Shown: positions 7,618-15,601, counted from the stretch's first letter. The stretch is 24,131 nucleotides of DNA from JAYPUG01 sp038117265 (GCA_038117265.1 JAYOFO010000042.1:1-24131), one strand, 5' to 3'. The notes: a model not told the origin generated them from the sequence alone. A program made the numbers and translations.

Positions 7618-10371
7618 CTAAGCCGCCTTGAGTCGTTCGAGCGCTGATTCGAGCTTGGCCTTGGCGTCGGCGGCATCGGCGCGGCGCTCGCGCTGCTCGG
7701 CGACCACCTCTTCCGGCGCGCGCGAGGTGAAGTTCTCGTTGGCGAGCTTCTTGTCGATGCCGGCGATGTCCTTGGCGAGTTTCTCGATCTCCTTCGCTAG
7801 CCGCGCACGTTCGGCGTCGAGGTCGATGACGTCGGCGAGCGGCAGGGCGAGGCTCGCTTCGTCGAGCACCAGTTCCACGGCGCCGGCCGGCACGTCGGCG
7901 TCGACCGCCACGTCGTCGAGCCGGGCCAGGCGCAGCACCTGGTCGCGGTGGTTTGCGAGCCGCGCCTTCGTCGCGTCGCTCGCACCGGTCAGGATGGCCG
8001 GGATTTTCGCGCCTGCGGGCACGTTCAGCTCGCTCCGCACCGTGCGCACCTCGGTGATGAAGCGCACGGCCCAGTCGAGCTCGGCCTTCGCCTCCGTGTC
8101 CACCGTCGCGATGTCGGCGGCGGGCCAGGCGGCGTGGATCAGCATGCCCTCGCCGTCGCCGAAGCTCTCCCAGAGCTCCTCGGTGATGAACGGCATGAAC
8201 GGGTGCAGCACGCGCAGGATGTGCTGCAGCACCCAGCCGGCCGTGGCGCGGGTCTCGGCCTTGGCCGCCTCGTCGTCGCCCTGCAGCACCGGCTTGGCGA
8301 ACTCGACATACCAGTCGCAGAAGGTGTGCCAGGTGAACTGGTAGATCGCCCCCGCCGCCTGGTCGAACTTGTAGTCCTCCAGCGCGCTCGTGACCGTCGC
8401 CGCCGCCTCGGCAAGGCCGCCGACGATCCACCGGTTCAGCGTCAGCTCCACCGATTCCGGGTCGAAGCCCGCCGGCGCGGCGCATTCGTTCATCTGGCAG
8501 AAGCGCGCGGCGTTCCAAAGCTTGGTGCCGAAGTTCCGGTAGCCCTGCACGCGGCTGGTCGCCAGCTTGATGTCGCGGCCCATCGCCGCCATCGCTGTCA
8601 GGGTGAAGCGCAGCGCGTCGGCGCCGAATTCGTCGATCAGCTCCAGCGGGTCCATCACGTTGCCCTTGGACTTGGACATCTTCTGGCCCTTCTCGTCGCG
8701 GACCAGCGCGTGGATGTAGACTTCGGCGAACGGCACCTGGGGCTTGCCGTCGCCATCCTCCATGAAGTGCAGGCCCATCATCATCATCCGGGCGACCCAG
8801 AAGAAGATGATGTCGAAGCCGGTGACCAGCACGCTGGTCGGATAGTAACGCGCCACCTCGGGCGTCGCGTCGGGCCAGCCCAGGGTCGAGAACGGCCACA
8901 GGGCCGACGAGAACCAGGTGTCGAGCACGTCGGGGTCACGTTCCAGTTCGACCGCCTTGCCGTAGTGGGTCTCGGCAGCCGCCGCGGCGCCGGCCTCGTC
9001 CTCGGCGACGAACACCTCGCCGTCGGGCCCGTACCAGGCTGGAATCTGGTGGCCCCACCAGAGCTGGCGCGAGATGCACCAGGGCTGGATGTTGCGCAGC
9101 CACTCGAAATAGGTCTTCGACCAGCTCTCGGGCACGAAGCGGGTGTCGCCCGCCTCCACCGATTCGACGGCCGGCTTCGCCAGGGTCGCGGCGTCGACGT
9201 ACCATTGATCGGTCAGCCAAGGCTCGATGACCACGTCGGACCGGTCGCCATAGGGGATCGTGTGCTTGTGCGCGTCGATCTCGGCCAGCAGGCCGCGCGC
9301 CTCCATCTCGGCGACGATCGCCTCGCGCGCGGCGAAGCGGTCGAGGCCGTCATACCTGGCGATCGCCGCGGCCGGATCGCCCCAATTCGAGGCCTGCGTG
9401 TCGGTGCGGAACTCCTCGGTGTCGATGGCGATATTCGCCGAGGCGTCGAACACGTTGATCATGCCGAGGCCGGCGCGCCGGCCGACCTCGAAATCGTTGA
9501 AGTCGTGGGCCGGCGTGATCTTCACCGCGCCCGAGCCCTGTTCGGGATCGGCGTATTCGTCGGCCACGATGCGCAGCCGGCGGCCGGCGATCGGCAGGAT
9601 CGCGTGCTTGCCGATGACGTCGGCCCAGCGTTCGTCCTCGGGATGCACGGCCACGCCCGTGTCGCCCAGCATCGTTTCGGGCCGGGTCGTCGCCACGGTG
9701 ATGAAGCGGCCCTCTTCGCACTCGATGGGATAGTTGAAATACCAGAGGTGCCCGTCGACCTCCTTCTGCACCACCTCCAGGTCCGAGATGGCGGTGTGCA
9801 GCTTGGGGTCCCAGTTGACCAGCCGCTTGTCCTTGTAGATCAGGCCTTGGCGGTGCAGCTCGACGAACACATTGAGGACCGCGCGCGACAGCCCCTCGTC
9901 CATGGTGAAGCGTTCGCGCGACCAGTCGCACGACGCCCCCAGCCGCTTGAGCTGGTTGATGATCGTGCCGCCGGATTCCTCCTTCCAGGCCCAGACCTTT
10001 TCTAGGAAGTCGGTGCGCCCGATCAGGTTCTCGTCGGCATCCTCGAGCCGGCGGCCGCGGTCGAGCACGATGCCCTGCTCGCCCAGCTGGCGCTCGACCA
10101 CCATCTGTGTCGCGATCCCGGCATGGTCGGTGCCTGGCTGCCAGAGCGTGTCGTAGCCCTGCATCCGCTTCCAGCGGATCAGCACGTCCTGCAGCGTGTT
10201 GTTGAGGGCATGGCCCATGTGCAGGCTGCCCGTGACGTTCGGCGGCGGAATGACGATCGTATAGGTCGCATTCGCCGTGCGCCCGCACGCGAACGCGCAG
10301 GAACTTTCCCAGCGTTCGTAGAGGCGCGCCTCGATGTCCGCGGGCGCGTAGGTCTTATCGAGTGTGGTCAT
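7618..10371 (-). CDS. valS: Valyl-tRNA synthetase
   Basis: This 917-residue class I aminoacyl-tRNA synthetase charges tRNA-Val with valine in the cytoplasm and edits mischarged threonine. Seen are the N-terminal opening IPPPNVTGSLHMGHALN with the HIGH-type motif HMGH at residues 51-54, the WQPGTDHAGIATQ stretch, the connective editing domain, KMSKS at 564-568 (QKMSKSKGNVMDP), the anticodon-binding domain, and a C-terminal coiled coil typical of bacterial ValRS (residues about 855-917). The ATG at 10371 opens MTTLDKTYAPADIE. Its last codons (CTC GAA TCA GCG CTC GAA CGA CTC) are less GC-rich than the rest of the gene, and a second diverged copy of this end lies at 6143-6189, so the terminus may be of foreign origin. 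The enzyme should remain functional. Confidence 0.97.
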   Translation of the reverse strand: MTTLDKTYAPADIEARLYERWESSCAFACGRTANATYTIVIPPPNVTGSLHMGHALNNTLQDVLIRWKRMQGYDTLWQPGTDHAGIATQMVVERQLGEQGIVLDRGRRLEDADENLIGRTDFLEKVWAWKEESGGTIINQLKRLGASCDWSRERFTMDEGLSRAVLNVFVELHRQGLIYKDKRLVNWDPKLHTAISDLEVVQKEVDGHLWYFNYPIECEEGRFITVATTRPETMLGDTGVAVHPEDERWADVIGKHAILPIAGRRLRIVADEYADPEQGSGAVKITPAHDFNDFEVGRRAGLGMINVFDASANIAIDTEEFRTDTQASNWGDPAAAIARYDGLDRFAAREAIVAEMEARGLLAEIDAHKHTIPYGDRSDVVIEPWLTDQWYVDAATLAKPAVESVEAGDTRFVPESWSKTYFEWLRNIQPWCISRQLWWGHQIPAWYGPDGEVFVAEDEAGAAAAAETHYGKAVELERDPDVLDTWFSSALWPFSTLGWPDATPEVARYYPTSVLVTGFDIIFFWVARMMMMGLHFMEDGDGKPQVPFAEVYIHALVRDEKGQKMSKSKGNVMDPLELIDEFGADALRFTLTAMAAMGRDIKLATSRVQGYRNFGTKLWNAARFCQMNECAAPAGFDPESVELTLNRWIVGGLAEAAATVTSALEDYKFDQAAGAIYQFTWHTFCDWYVEFAKPVLQGDDEAAKAETRATAGWVLQHILRVLHPFMPFITEELWESFGDGEGMLIHAAWPAADIATVDTEAKAELDWAVRFITEVRTVRSELNVPAGAKIPAILTGASDATKARLANHRDQVLRLARLDDVAVDADVPAGAVELVLDEASLALPLADVIDLDAERARLAKEIEKLAKDIAGIDKKLANENFTSRAPEEVVAEQRERRADAADAKAKLESALERLKAA

Positions 10372-10475
10372 GGCCGAACCGTGGAAAACGTCTGCGGCAC
10401 GGTGTTTAGCGAAGCACAGGCGCGGCGGCTAGACCCTTCCGGCCCCGCGACACACGGCTTCGAGCATCTGGCAGG

Positions 10476-11030
10476 CTATTTGCGCGCGCGCTGGGAGATG
10501 CGCTCGACTTCCTCGCGCACGATTCGCTCGACCATCTCCGGGAGGTTGGCGTCGAGCCATTCCTTGAGGATCGGACGCAGGACGTCCTTCACGAGCTGCT
10601 CGAGGGTCTTGTTCCCGTCGCCCACCAGCGCCTTGGCCGCCAGCGCGGCGGTCAGGCCGGAAATCGTGGCGGCGCTGATCTCCTCGGTCTCGTCGGAGAC
10701 CAGCCGGTCGTCCTCCGGCTCGGCCAGCGCGACCGGTTCCGGCTCGGGTTCCTCTTCGGGTTCCGGCTCGGGCTCGGGTTCCTCTTCGGGTTCCGCTTCA
10801 GGCTCCGGCTCGTCGTCGATCGCGTCGGTGAGCTCAAGGATGTCGTCGTCGAGATCGTCTTCGGGTTCCGGCTCTGGCTCGGTCTCTTCCGTGGTCTCTT
10901 CAGCGGCGTCGACCGCTTCGACGGATTCCTCGTCACCCTCTTCGTCGCTATCCTCCGAAATGATCCGGCGGATCGACGCGAGGATTTCCTCCATCGACGG
11001 TTCTTGCTGATCGGCGTTGGTGTCACTCAT
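10476..11030 (-). CDS. popZ: PopZ-type polar organising protein (DUF2497)
   Basis: A 184-residue protein with the three-part layout of PopZ. The N-terminal recruitment helix is SMEEILASIRRIISED (residues 12-27). A long acidic, proline/glutamate-rich disordered linker covers about residues 28-120. The conserved C-terminal helical oligomerisation region (ALAAKAL, then LEQLVKDVLRPILKEWLDAN and MVERIVREEVERI) closes the protein. In Caulobacter PopZ forms a matrix at the cell poles that anchors the chromosomal centromere through ParB and recruits cell-cycle kinases. The position between tolC and valS agrees with the usual alphaproteobacterial gene order. A polar role in this organism is inferred from family membership. 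Confidence 0.9.
   Translation of the reverse strand: MSDTNADQQEPSMEEILASIRRIISEDSDEEGDEESVEAVDAAEETTEETEPEPEPEDDLDDDILELTDAIDDEPEPEAEPEEEPEPEPEPEEEPEPEPVALAEPEDDRLVSDETEEISAATISGLTAALAAKALVGDGNKTLEQLVKDVLRPILKEWLDANLPEMVERIVREEVERISQRARK
10741..10795. repeat. 30-bp in-frame tandem repeat inside popZ
   Basis: A 25-base unit beginning GGCTCGGGTTCC at 10741 recurs exactly at 10771, a 30-base period. On the minus strand it encodes the EPEPE/EEPEP stretches of the PopZ acidic linker. Because the period is a multiple of three, copy-number change would lengthen or shorten the linker without a frameshift. Confidence 0.8.
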
Positions 11031-11080
11031 GGGCGCATATCACCGCAGAAATTGGTTAATGACAACTGAACGCAAGAGAG

Positions 11081-11107
11081 AAAAACGGTCGATTCACGAC
11101 CAGTTTT
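11081..11107 (-). terminator. Probable rho-independent terminator after tolC
   Basis: On the minus strand GGTCG-TGAAT-CGACC forms a hairpin followed by G and a T run (A run at 11081-11085 on the plus strand). A/T bases on both sides extend the stem with one bulge, so it could work in both directions. It lies about 45 bases past the tolC stop and 50 bases before popZ, so popZ would need its own promoter or read-through. Confidence 0.5.
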
Positions 11108-11151
11108 CGCGCCCCGAATGCGGCGCTACCGCAATGTCTTAGACGGGAATC

Positions 11152-12528
11152 CTAATTGCGCTCGTCAAGGATATCGCTGCCGAAGAGCTGGTCCTCGACC
11201 GCCTCGAAGTTCCGGTGCGGATCGTAGACCGTGACCGACAGTCCGAGGTCCTGCACGGTGAGCCGTCCTATGGCGGACAGAAGCGTGTAGGCCGCCACGA
11301 CGTGGTCGCGCTCCACCTGCACCAGGCCGACCCGTGCATTGAGCAGTTCCTGTTCGGCGTCGAGCACGTCGAGGACGGTGCGCGATCCGACCTGCGCCTC
11401 CTGCTGCACGCCCTCATAGGCAACTTCCTGTGCCCGAACCTCGGCCTGGAACGAGGTGATCCGGCCCTGCGCCGACTGCAGGTCCGACCAGCCCTTCTGT
11501 GCCAGCTCGATCGCCCGCCGTTCGGTCTCGGCCAGTTGGAGCATGTTCTGGTTGGCCGTCTGCTTGGCCTCGCGAATCCGCGAGTAGACGTCGCCTGACT
11601 GGTACAGCGGGACCGTCAGGCTGAGGGTGACGGACTGCTCCGAGGTCTCGACATCCGAGCCCAGCACGTCCTTGTTCTCCTCGACCTCTCCCGCCAGCCG
11701 CAGGGTGGGCAGCAACTCGCCGGCCACCAGGTCGATCGAGTTGCGCGCGGCGCGCTCGGTGAAGTCGGCCTCGACGATCGTCGGGTTGTTGCGCTTCGCC
11801 TCGGCGATCGCATCGGCTTCGCTCGCCGGCAGGCCGACCGGCAGGTCCGGCTTGACCAGATCGCCCGGCGGGCTTCCGATCACCTCGACATAGTCAGCCG
11901 CGGAGGTGTTGACGTTGCCCTCCGCCGTCGTCCGGTCGGACACCGACTGGGCCAACCGGCTGTCGGCCTGGGCGACATCGGTTCGCGTGAGCTCGCCCAC
12001 ATCGAAGCGGTCCTGCGTCGCCTGACGCTGCTGTTCGAGAACGCGAACGTTGTTGTTCCGCAACTCCAGGATCGCGCGGTCGCGCAGCAGGTTCACATAG
12101 GCCGTCACCGCCTGCAGCAGGATGCTCTGCTCGGTGTCGATCAACCCCGCGCGGCCGGCCGCGACCGTGTTGCGCGCCCGCTCGGTGTCGGAGACGGTGC
12201 GAAAGCCGCGGAACAGGTTCTGCGTCACGTTGAGCGAGATCGACTGCGGCTGGTCGGTGTTGTCGATGCTCACCCCCGACGTCAGGTCGCGGTCGCGCTG
12301 ACGCACCGCATACGAGACGTTGATTTCGACCTCCGGCCGCCAGTTCGACAGCGCCTGCGGGACCTCTTCGTCGGTGGCCCGCTGCCCGGCCCGCGCCGAA
12401 GCCAGGTCCGGATTCGTGTCGTAGGTCTGGGCCAGCGCCTCATCGAGCGAGGCGGCATATGCCGCCGGAGACGCGAGCCCGAGCGCCGCGACGATGGCCA
12501 ACACGCTGATCCCGTATTTCAGATCCAT
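11152..12528 (-). CDS. tolC: TolC-family outer membrane efflux protein
   Basis: A 458-residue outer-membrane channel protein that, with an inner-membrane pump and an adaptor, forms tripartite efflux pumps or type I secretion systems. I start it at the ATG at 12528, giving a clear Sec signal peptide (MDLKYGISVLAIVAALGLAS with cleavage after AYA). The frame is open upstream to 12693, but that would bury the signal. The mature part opens SLDEALAQTYDTNPDLASARA, typical of the TolC/OEP fold, with two repeated coiled-coil halves; the second includes LYQSGDVYSRIREAKQTANQ and a C-terminal VLDAEQELLNARVGLVQVERD. No pump or adaptor gene is adjacent, so it is probably a shared general exit duct. It lies 109 bases downstream of the methyltransferase gene. 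Confidence 0.93.
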   Translation of the reverse strand: MDLKYGISVLAIVAALGLASPAAYAASLDEALAQTYDTNPDLASARAGQRATDEEVPQALSNWRPEVEINVSYAVRQRDRDLTSGVSIDNTDQPQSISLNVTQNLFRGFRTVSDTERARNTVAAGRAGLIDTEQSILLQAVTAYVNLLRDRAILELRNNNVRVLEQQRQATQDRFDVGELTRTDVAQADSRLAQSVSDRTTAEGNVNTSAADYVEVIGSPPGDLVKPDLPVGLPASEADAIAEAKRNNPTIVEADFTERAARNSIDLVAGELLPTLRLAGEVEENKDVLGSDVETSEQSVTLSLTVPLYQSGDVYSRIREAKQTANQNMLQLAETERRAIELAQKGWSDLQSAQGRITSFQAEVRAQEVAYEGVQQEAQVGSRTVLDVLDAEQELLNARVGLVQVERDHVVAAYTLLSAIGRLTVQDLGLSVTVYDPHRNFEAVEDQLFGSDILDERN

Positions 12529-12637
12529 TTGGAACCTTGTCCCGGTGGTATGTGGCCGCCAGCCCCACTGGCCGGCCGGCCCCGCCAACGTCCCGAACCG
12601 TGCCCGAGCGTCACCGGATTTGCAAACATCCCGTCCG

Positions 12638-13300
12638 TCAGAAGACGAACGCAGGCGCCTTCTCGAAGCCCGGCAGCGGCCGGGTGCCGGCATCGAACAG
12701 GAAGCGGCCCGACATCCCGGTCTCGAGGCGCGTCATCAGTTGTGCGCGTCCCAACACGCCCTCTTCCGCACCGCCCACGACCGCCACCAGCCGGCCGCCG
12801 ACGACGAGCTGGTCTGTAATTTCGCCCGGAATTTCGGGCACCGCACCGCAGAAGAAGACGGCATCGTATGGCGCCTGTGCGGCATAACCCTCGTTGAGCG
12901 GCCCCTCGACCATCACCACATTGTCGACGCCGAGGTGGTTGATCACCATCGAGGCCTGATCGGCCAGTACGCGGTCGCTCTCAACGGCGACGACGGCACC
13001 GGCGAGCCGACCGGCGAGCGCGGCATCGTAGCCCGTCCCCGCGCCGATCATCAGCACCGAGTCGTCGCGTGTCAGTTCCAGCGCCTGGACGAGCCGGGCC
13101 AGCACGACCGGTTCCATGAGGTAGCGCCCGGGCGCCACTTCGATGTCCTCGTCGACATACGCGATGCCCTGGCGCGCCTTTGCGGCGAACGTCTCGCGCG
13201 GCAGGTCGGACATGGCGTCGAGGATGCGTGCGTCGGTCACCTTGTTGGGACGGAGCTGGCCGTCGACCATATTCCGCCGCGCCGTATCGAAATCGCTCAT
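12638..13300 (-). CDS. Protein-L-isoaspartate O-methyltransferase family protein
   Basis: A 220-residue SAM-dependent methyltransferase of the PCMT family, which in the classical case methylates isoaspartyl residues in damaged proteins. Visible features are the substrate-side N-terminus (RRNMVDGQLRPNKVTD), the region FAAKARQGIAYVDEDIEV, the SAM-binding motif I DDSVLMIGAGTGYDAALAGR, and the downstream strand AVVAVESDR. Motif I departs from the usual VLEIGTGSGYQ, which is common in the alphaproteobacterial members located next to tolC; their true substrate is less certain than for E. coli Pcm. The gene is the first of the minus-strand run methyltransferase-tolC-popZ-valS. Confidence 0.85.
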   Translation of the reverse strand: MSDFDTARRNMVDGQLRPNKVTDARILDAMSDLPRETFAAKARQGIAYVDEDIEVAPGRYLMEPVVLARLVQALELTRDDSVLMIGAGTGYDAALAGRLAGAVVAVESDRVLADQASMVINHLGVDNVVMVEGPLNEGYAAQAPYDAVFFCGAVPEIPGEITDQLVVGGRLVAVVGGAEEGVLGRAQLMTRLETGMSGRFLFDAGTRPLPGFEKAPAFVF

Positions 13301-13459
13301 CGTTTCCGCATTCCAGCAGGTTCAGCCACTTGAAGGCCTGGCCCTTATAGGCCAGGCGACGGGAACCGCACAATCGGATGTGTTGCAATTGCCCAACGCG
13401 CGGGGCTTCCCATTACACGCGATATTTGAGATATCAGGCGCCCGCACGCGACTGCGACC

Positions 13460-13533
13460 GGCCCGGTGGCAGAGTGGCTATGCAGAGGACTGCAAATCCT
13501 TGTACGTCGGTTCGATTCCGGCCCGGGCCTCCA
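13460..13533 (+). tRNA. tRNA-Cys (GCA)
   Basis: A full cloverleaf of 74 bases with encoded CCA. The acceptor stem GGCCCGG pairs with CCGGGCC. The anticodon loop CTGCAAA reads GCA. The T arm is GTCGG-TTCGATT-CCGGC. The discriminator base is T (U73), the Cys identity base. Confidence 0.97.
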
Positions 13534-13548
13534 ACCGCATTTTCACGC

Positions 13549-13683
13549 CTATCCGCCGACCGTCAGCATGATGCGGCCGAAATGCGCGTTCGCCGCCATG
13601 CGGTCGAGCGCCGCCGACGCCTCGCCGCCCAACCGGCCGACATTGATGATCCGGCCATGCACCTTCGTCGCGAGAATCGAGGG
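13549..13683 (-). pseudogene. Remnant of a medium-chain zinc/quinone dehydrogenase gene
   Basis: On the minus strand a 44-codon stretch encodes LATKVHGRIINVGRLGG immediately followed by EASAALDRMAANAHFGRIML and a TAG stop. In medium-chain dehydrogenases of the quinone-oxidoreductase type these two pieces both occur but are separated by roughly 60 residues, so an internal deletion with its junction near 13623/13624 is inferred. Upstream (13684 onward) no frame continues the protein: DADVTLDS in another frame (around 13690) may be one more shard. No start codon or ribosome binding site is seen. It ends just 15 bases from the 3' end of tRNA-Cys. A complete but different member of the superfamily lies at 20322-21350. 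Confidence 0.55.
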
Positions 13684-14009
13684 TGACGTCGGCGTCGCAC
13701 ACCCCGGGACGGGTGCCGGGAAGCCGCAACCTCGAACCGGGGCGTCTCGCTGCCCCGTTCCATCTCGACCTTCCGTTCCGTGGCGGGATCTTCCGCGTGA
13801 CGGTGAGGAAGGTACAGCATCCGGCTGTTCAGGCGTTCGGGGCGTGGCTACGCGAAGAAGCCTCCAGAACGCCGATGGGAATGCCGCTCACGTCCTGATT
13901 GCCGCTGAACAATCCGTTCCCGACGACCACCCGGGTTGGGTTCAGACCGCCAAATCGTGATACGAATTGGCCAAAGCGGCCTTCGGCCGAGCTTCGGGGG
14001 AACACAGCA
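13684..14009. other. Gene-free stretch between dehydrogenase remnant and cyclase operon
   Basis: About 325 bases with several short open frames on both strands, none with a recognisable protein or a good ribosome binding site. It probably includes further decayed sequence of the dehydrogenase gene and, at its right end, the promoter of the downstream operon, but I cannot place convincing -35/-10 boxes. Confidence 0.4.
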
Positions 14010-14702
14010 ATGCAGATCATCGACCTCAGCCGGGAAATACATCACCGTGCCCCGGCACACCCGTCCCATCCGCCCGTCGTGATCACGGTCTGGAACGACC
14101 ATTCCGAGGTCAAGCGCGCGGGCAACACGGACTTCACCTCGAAGTCGCTGTCGATCTCGCTGAGCGACCATTCGTGCACCCATGTCGACGCGCCGGTGCA
14201 CTTCGATCCGCGCCCCGACGCCCCCTCGATCGACCAGGTGCCGCTGGAGAACTTCTATACCGAGGCGATCTGCCTCGATTTCGGCGACGTCCCCAATCGC
14301 TACGAAGCGACGGTGGACGACATGGAGGCCGCCCTCGCCGGCTCGGGAGAAGAGATCAGGTCCGGCGACACGGTCATGATCCACATGGGGATCCACAACC
14401 GACTGTATGGTGGCCCCGACTATGTCCGCGAGTTTCCGGGGCTGTCGGTTCCGGCGGTGCACTGGCTCGCCGACAAGGGCATCGGCATGTTCGGTGTCGA
14501 GGCCGTGAGTCCGGCGCCGGAGGGTGAGCCCAACTACCTGGCGCACCTGGCCTGTGCCGAACGCGGCATCACGCACATGGAATGCCTGATGAACCTGGAC
14601 AAGCTGGTCGGTAAGGGCCGCTTCCGGTTCGCCGGTTTCCCCCTGAAGATCAAGGGCGGCACGGCGAGCCCGATCCGGGCGGTCGCCATATTCGGCGATT
14701 GA
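14010..14702 (+). CDS. Cyclase family (kynurenine formamidase-like) metal-dependent hydrolase
   Basis: A 230-residue protein of the cyclase family, which includes bacterial kynurenine formamidase (KynB) and isatin hydrolase. I start it at the ATG at 14010 (MQIIDLSREIHH), preceded by CGGGGGAA; the frame is open further upstream without a better signal. The metal-binding segment SLSDHSCTHVDAPVHFDPRP matches the family HxGTHxDxxxH signature, with Cys in place of the usual Gly. VMIHMGIHNR and FPGLSVPAVHWLADKGIGMF-type segments complete the fold. It is first in a tight three-gene operon with a VOC protein (2 bases on) and an aldolase, so its substrate is probably an intermediate of a catabolic route rather than formylkynurenine. 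Confidence 0.88.
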   Translation: MQIIDLSREIHHRAPAHPSHPPVVITVWNDHSEVKRAGNTDFTSKSLSISLSDHSCTHVDAPVHFDPRPDAPSIDQVPLENFYTEAICLDFGDVPNRYEATVDDMEAALAGSGEEIRSGDTVMIHMGIHNRLYGGPDYVREFPGLSVPAVHWLADKGIGMFGVEAVSPAPEGEPNYLAHLACAERGITHMECLMNLDKLVGKGRFRFAGFPLKIKGGTASPIRAVAIFGD

Positions 14703-14704
14703 GA

Positions 14705-15574
14705 ATGGCCCGCCCCCATCCCTACGATCGCGCGTCGGAAGACGTTGGCAACATCGTCGCACTGGAACACGTGAACCTCCTGGTCCCCGACCAGCTTGTG
14801 GCCACGTCGTTCTACGTCTCTGCCCTGGGCCTGACGCGCGACCCCTACATGATGACCGGTACCGACGTGATGTGGATCAATGTCGGACGCAACCAGTTCC
14901 ACCTGCCGACCCGCGGCACACAGGTGCTGCGCGGCCACATCGCCATCGTCGTCCGCCACTTCGACCGGCTGGCCGACCGGCTCAAGGCTGCGCGCCCGCT
15001 GTTGCAGGGCACGCGGTTCGCCTGGCGGCGGCGCGACGACCGGATCGACGCTACCTGCCCCTGGGGCAACCGCTACCGATGCTATCCGCCGGGCGGACGT
15101 TTCGCGGATATGGAGCTGGGCATTCCCTATGTCTGCTTCGACGTGCCGCGTGGCACGGCCGACGGTATCGTGCGGTTCTACGACCGGATTCTCGGCGCGC
15201 CGAGTCGCCTGGAGCGGTTCGAAAACGCACCCGCCGCGATCGTCTCCGCCGGCCCCGGACAGGAGCTGATCTTCCGCGAGACGCGCGATGCCCGCGCCGA
15301 CTATGACGGCCACCACATCCAGATCTACGTCGCGGATTTTGCGGGGCCGCACGCACAGCTTCTCGAACGCGGCCTGGTGACCGAGGAGAGCGATGCGCAC
15401 CAGTACCGGTTCGAGGCGATCGTCGATCCCGACGACGGCACGCCGCTGTTCGAGGTGGAGCACGAGGTCCGCAGCCTGCGGCACCCGCTCTACGACCGGC
15501 CGCTGGTCAACCGGAACCCCGATCAGATGGTCATGAGCTACACCCGCGGCGACGATGCGATCCAGGTCGGCTGA
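14705..15574 (+). CDS. Two-domain VOC (glyoxalase/extradiol dioxygenase-like) protein
   Basis: A 289-residue vicinal-oxygen-chelate protein; a TTG at 14699 is an alternative start overlapping the previous stop. Domain 1 (about 18-130) opens ALEHVNLLVPDQLVATSFYV, a typical first VOC strand and helix; domain 2 (about 137-255) includes FDVPRGTADGIVRFYDRILG, then GHHIQIYVADF and TPLFEVEHEVR. Members include extradiol dioxygenases, glyoxalases and epimerases. The expected metal ligands look spread over both domains: H22 in the first strand of domain 1, H203/H204 and E250 in domain 2. The first strand of domain 2 lacks its usual His. Its position between a hydrolase and an aldolase gene suggests ring cleavage or related chemistry, which remains an inference. 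Confidence 0.8.
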   Translation: MARPHPYDRASEDVGNIVALEHVNLLVPDQLVATSFYVSALGLTRDPYMMTGTDVMWINVGRNQFHLPTRGTQVLRGHIAIVVRHFDRLADRLKAARPLLQGTRFAWRRRDDRIDATCPWGNRYRCYPPGGRFADMELGIPYVCFDVPRGTADGIVRFYDRILGAPSRLERFENAPAAIVSAGPGQELIFRETRDARADYDGHHIQIYVADFAGPHAQLLERGLVTEESDAHQYRFEAIVDPDDGTPLFEVEHEVRSLRHPLYDRPLVNRNPDQMVMSYTRGDDAIQVG

Positions 15575-15601
15575 CCCCAACCCAATCAGGATGAACTGCA
15601 C

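Larger units (their letters stand above)
6190..7664. mobile_element. AT-rich insertion at the valS 3' end (element remnant)
   Basis: Between the two copies of the valS 3' end lies about 1.43 kb of DNA that is strikingly AT-rich compared with both flanks. It contains a small hypothetical membrane protein gene and a disrupted phage-tail-collar gene, both on the plus strand and using codons unlike the host's. The arrangement (a partial duplicate of a housekeeping gene 3' end at the far border, with the gene restored at the near border) is that left by site-specific integration into a gene end. No integrase, transposase or terminal inverted repeat is seen, so the element would be a decayed or deleted remnant. 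A recombination event with foreign DNA carrying a related valS end is the alternative. Confidence 0.55.

Noticed and set aside
7948..10005. A 685-codon open frame on the plus strand.
   Set aside because: It is antisense to valS; in high-GC DNA the reverse strand of a real gene is often open, and the translation is Arg/Ala/His-rich with no domain.
11030..11075. A popZ promoter TTGTCA-17-TGATAT on the minus strand.
   Set aside because: The -10 match is weak and its position would leave almost no 5' leader before the ATG.
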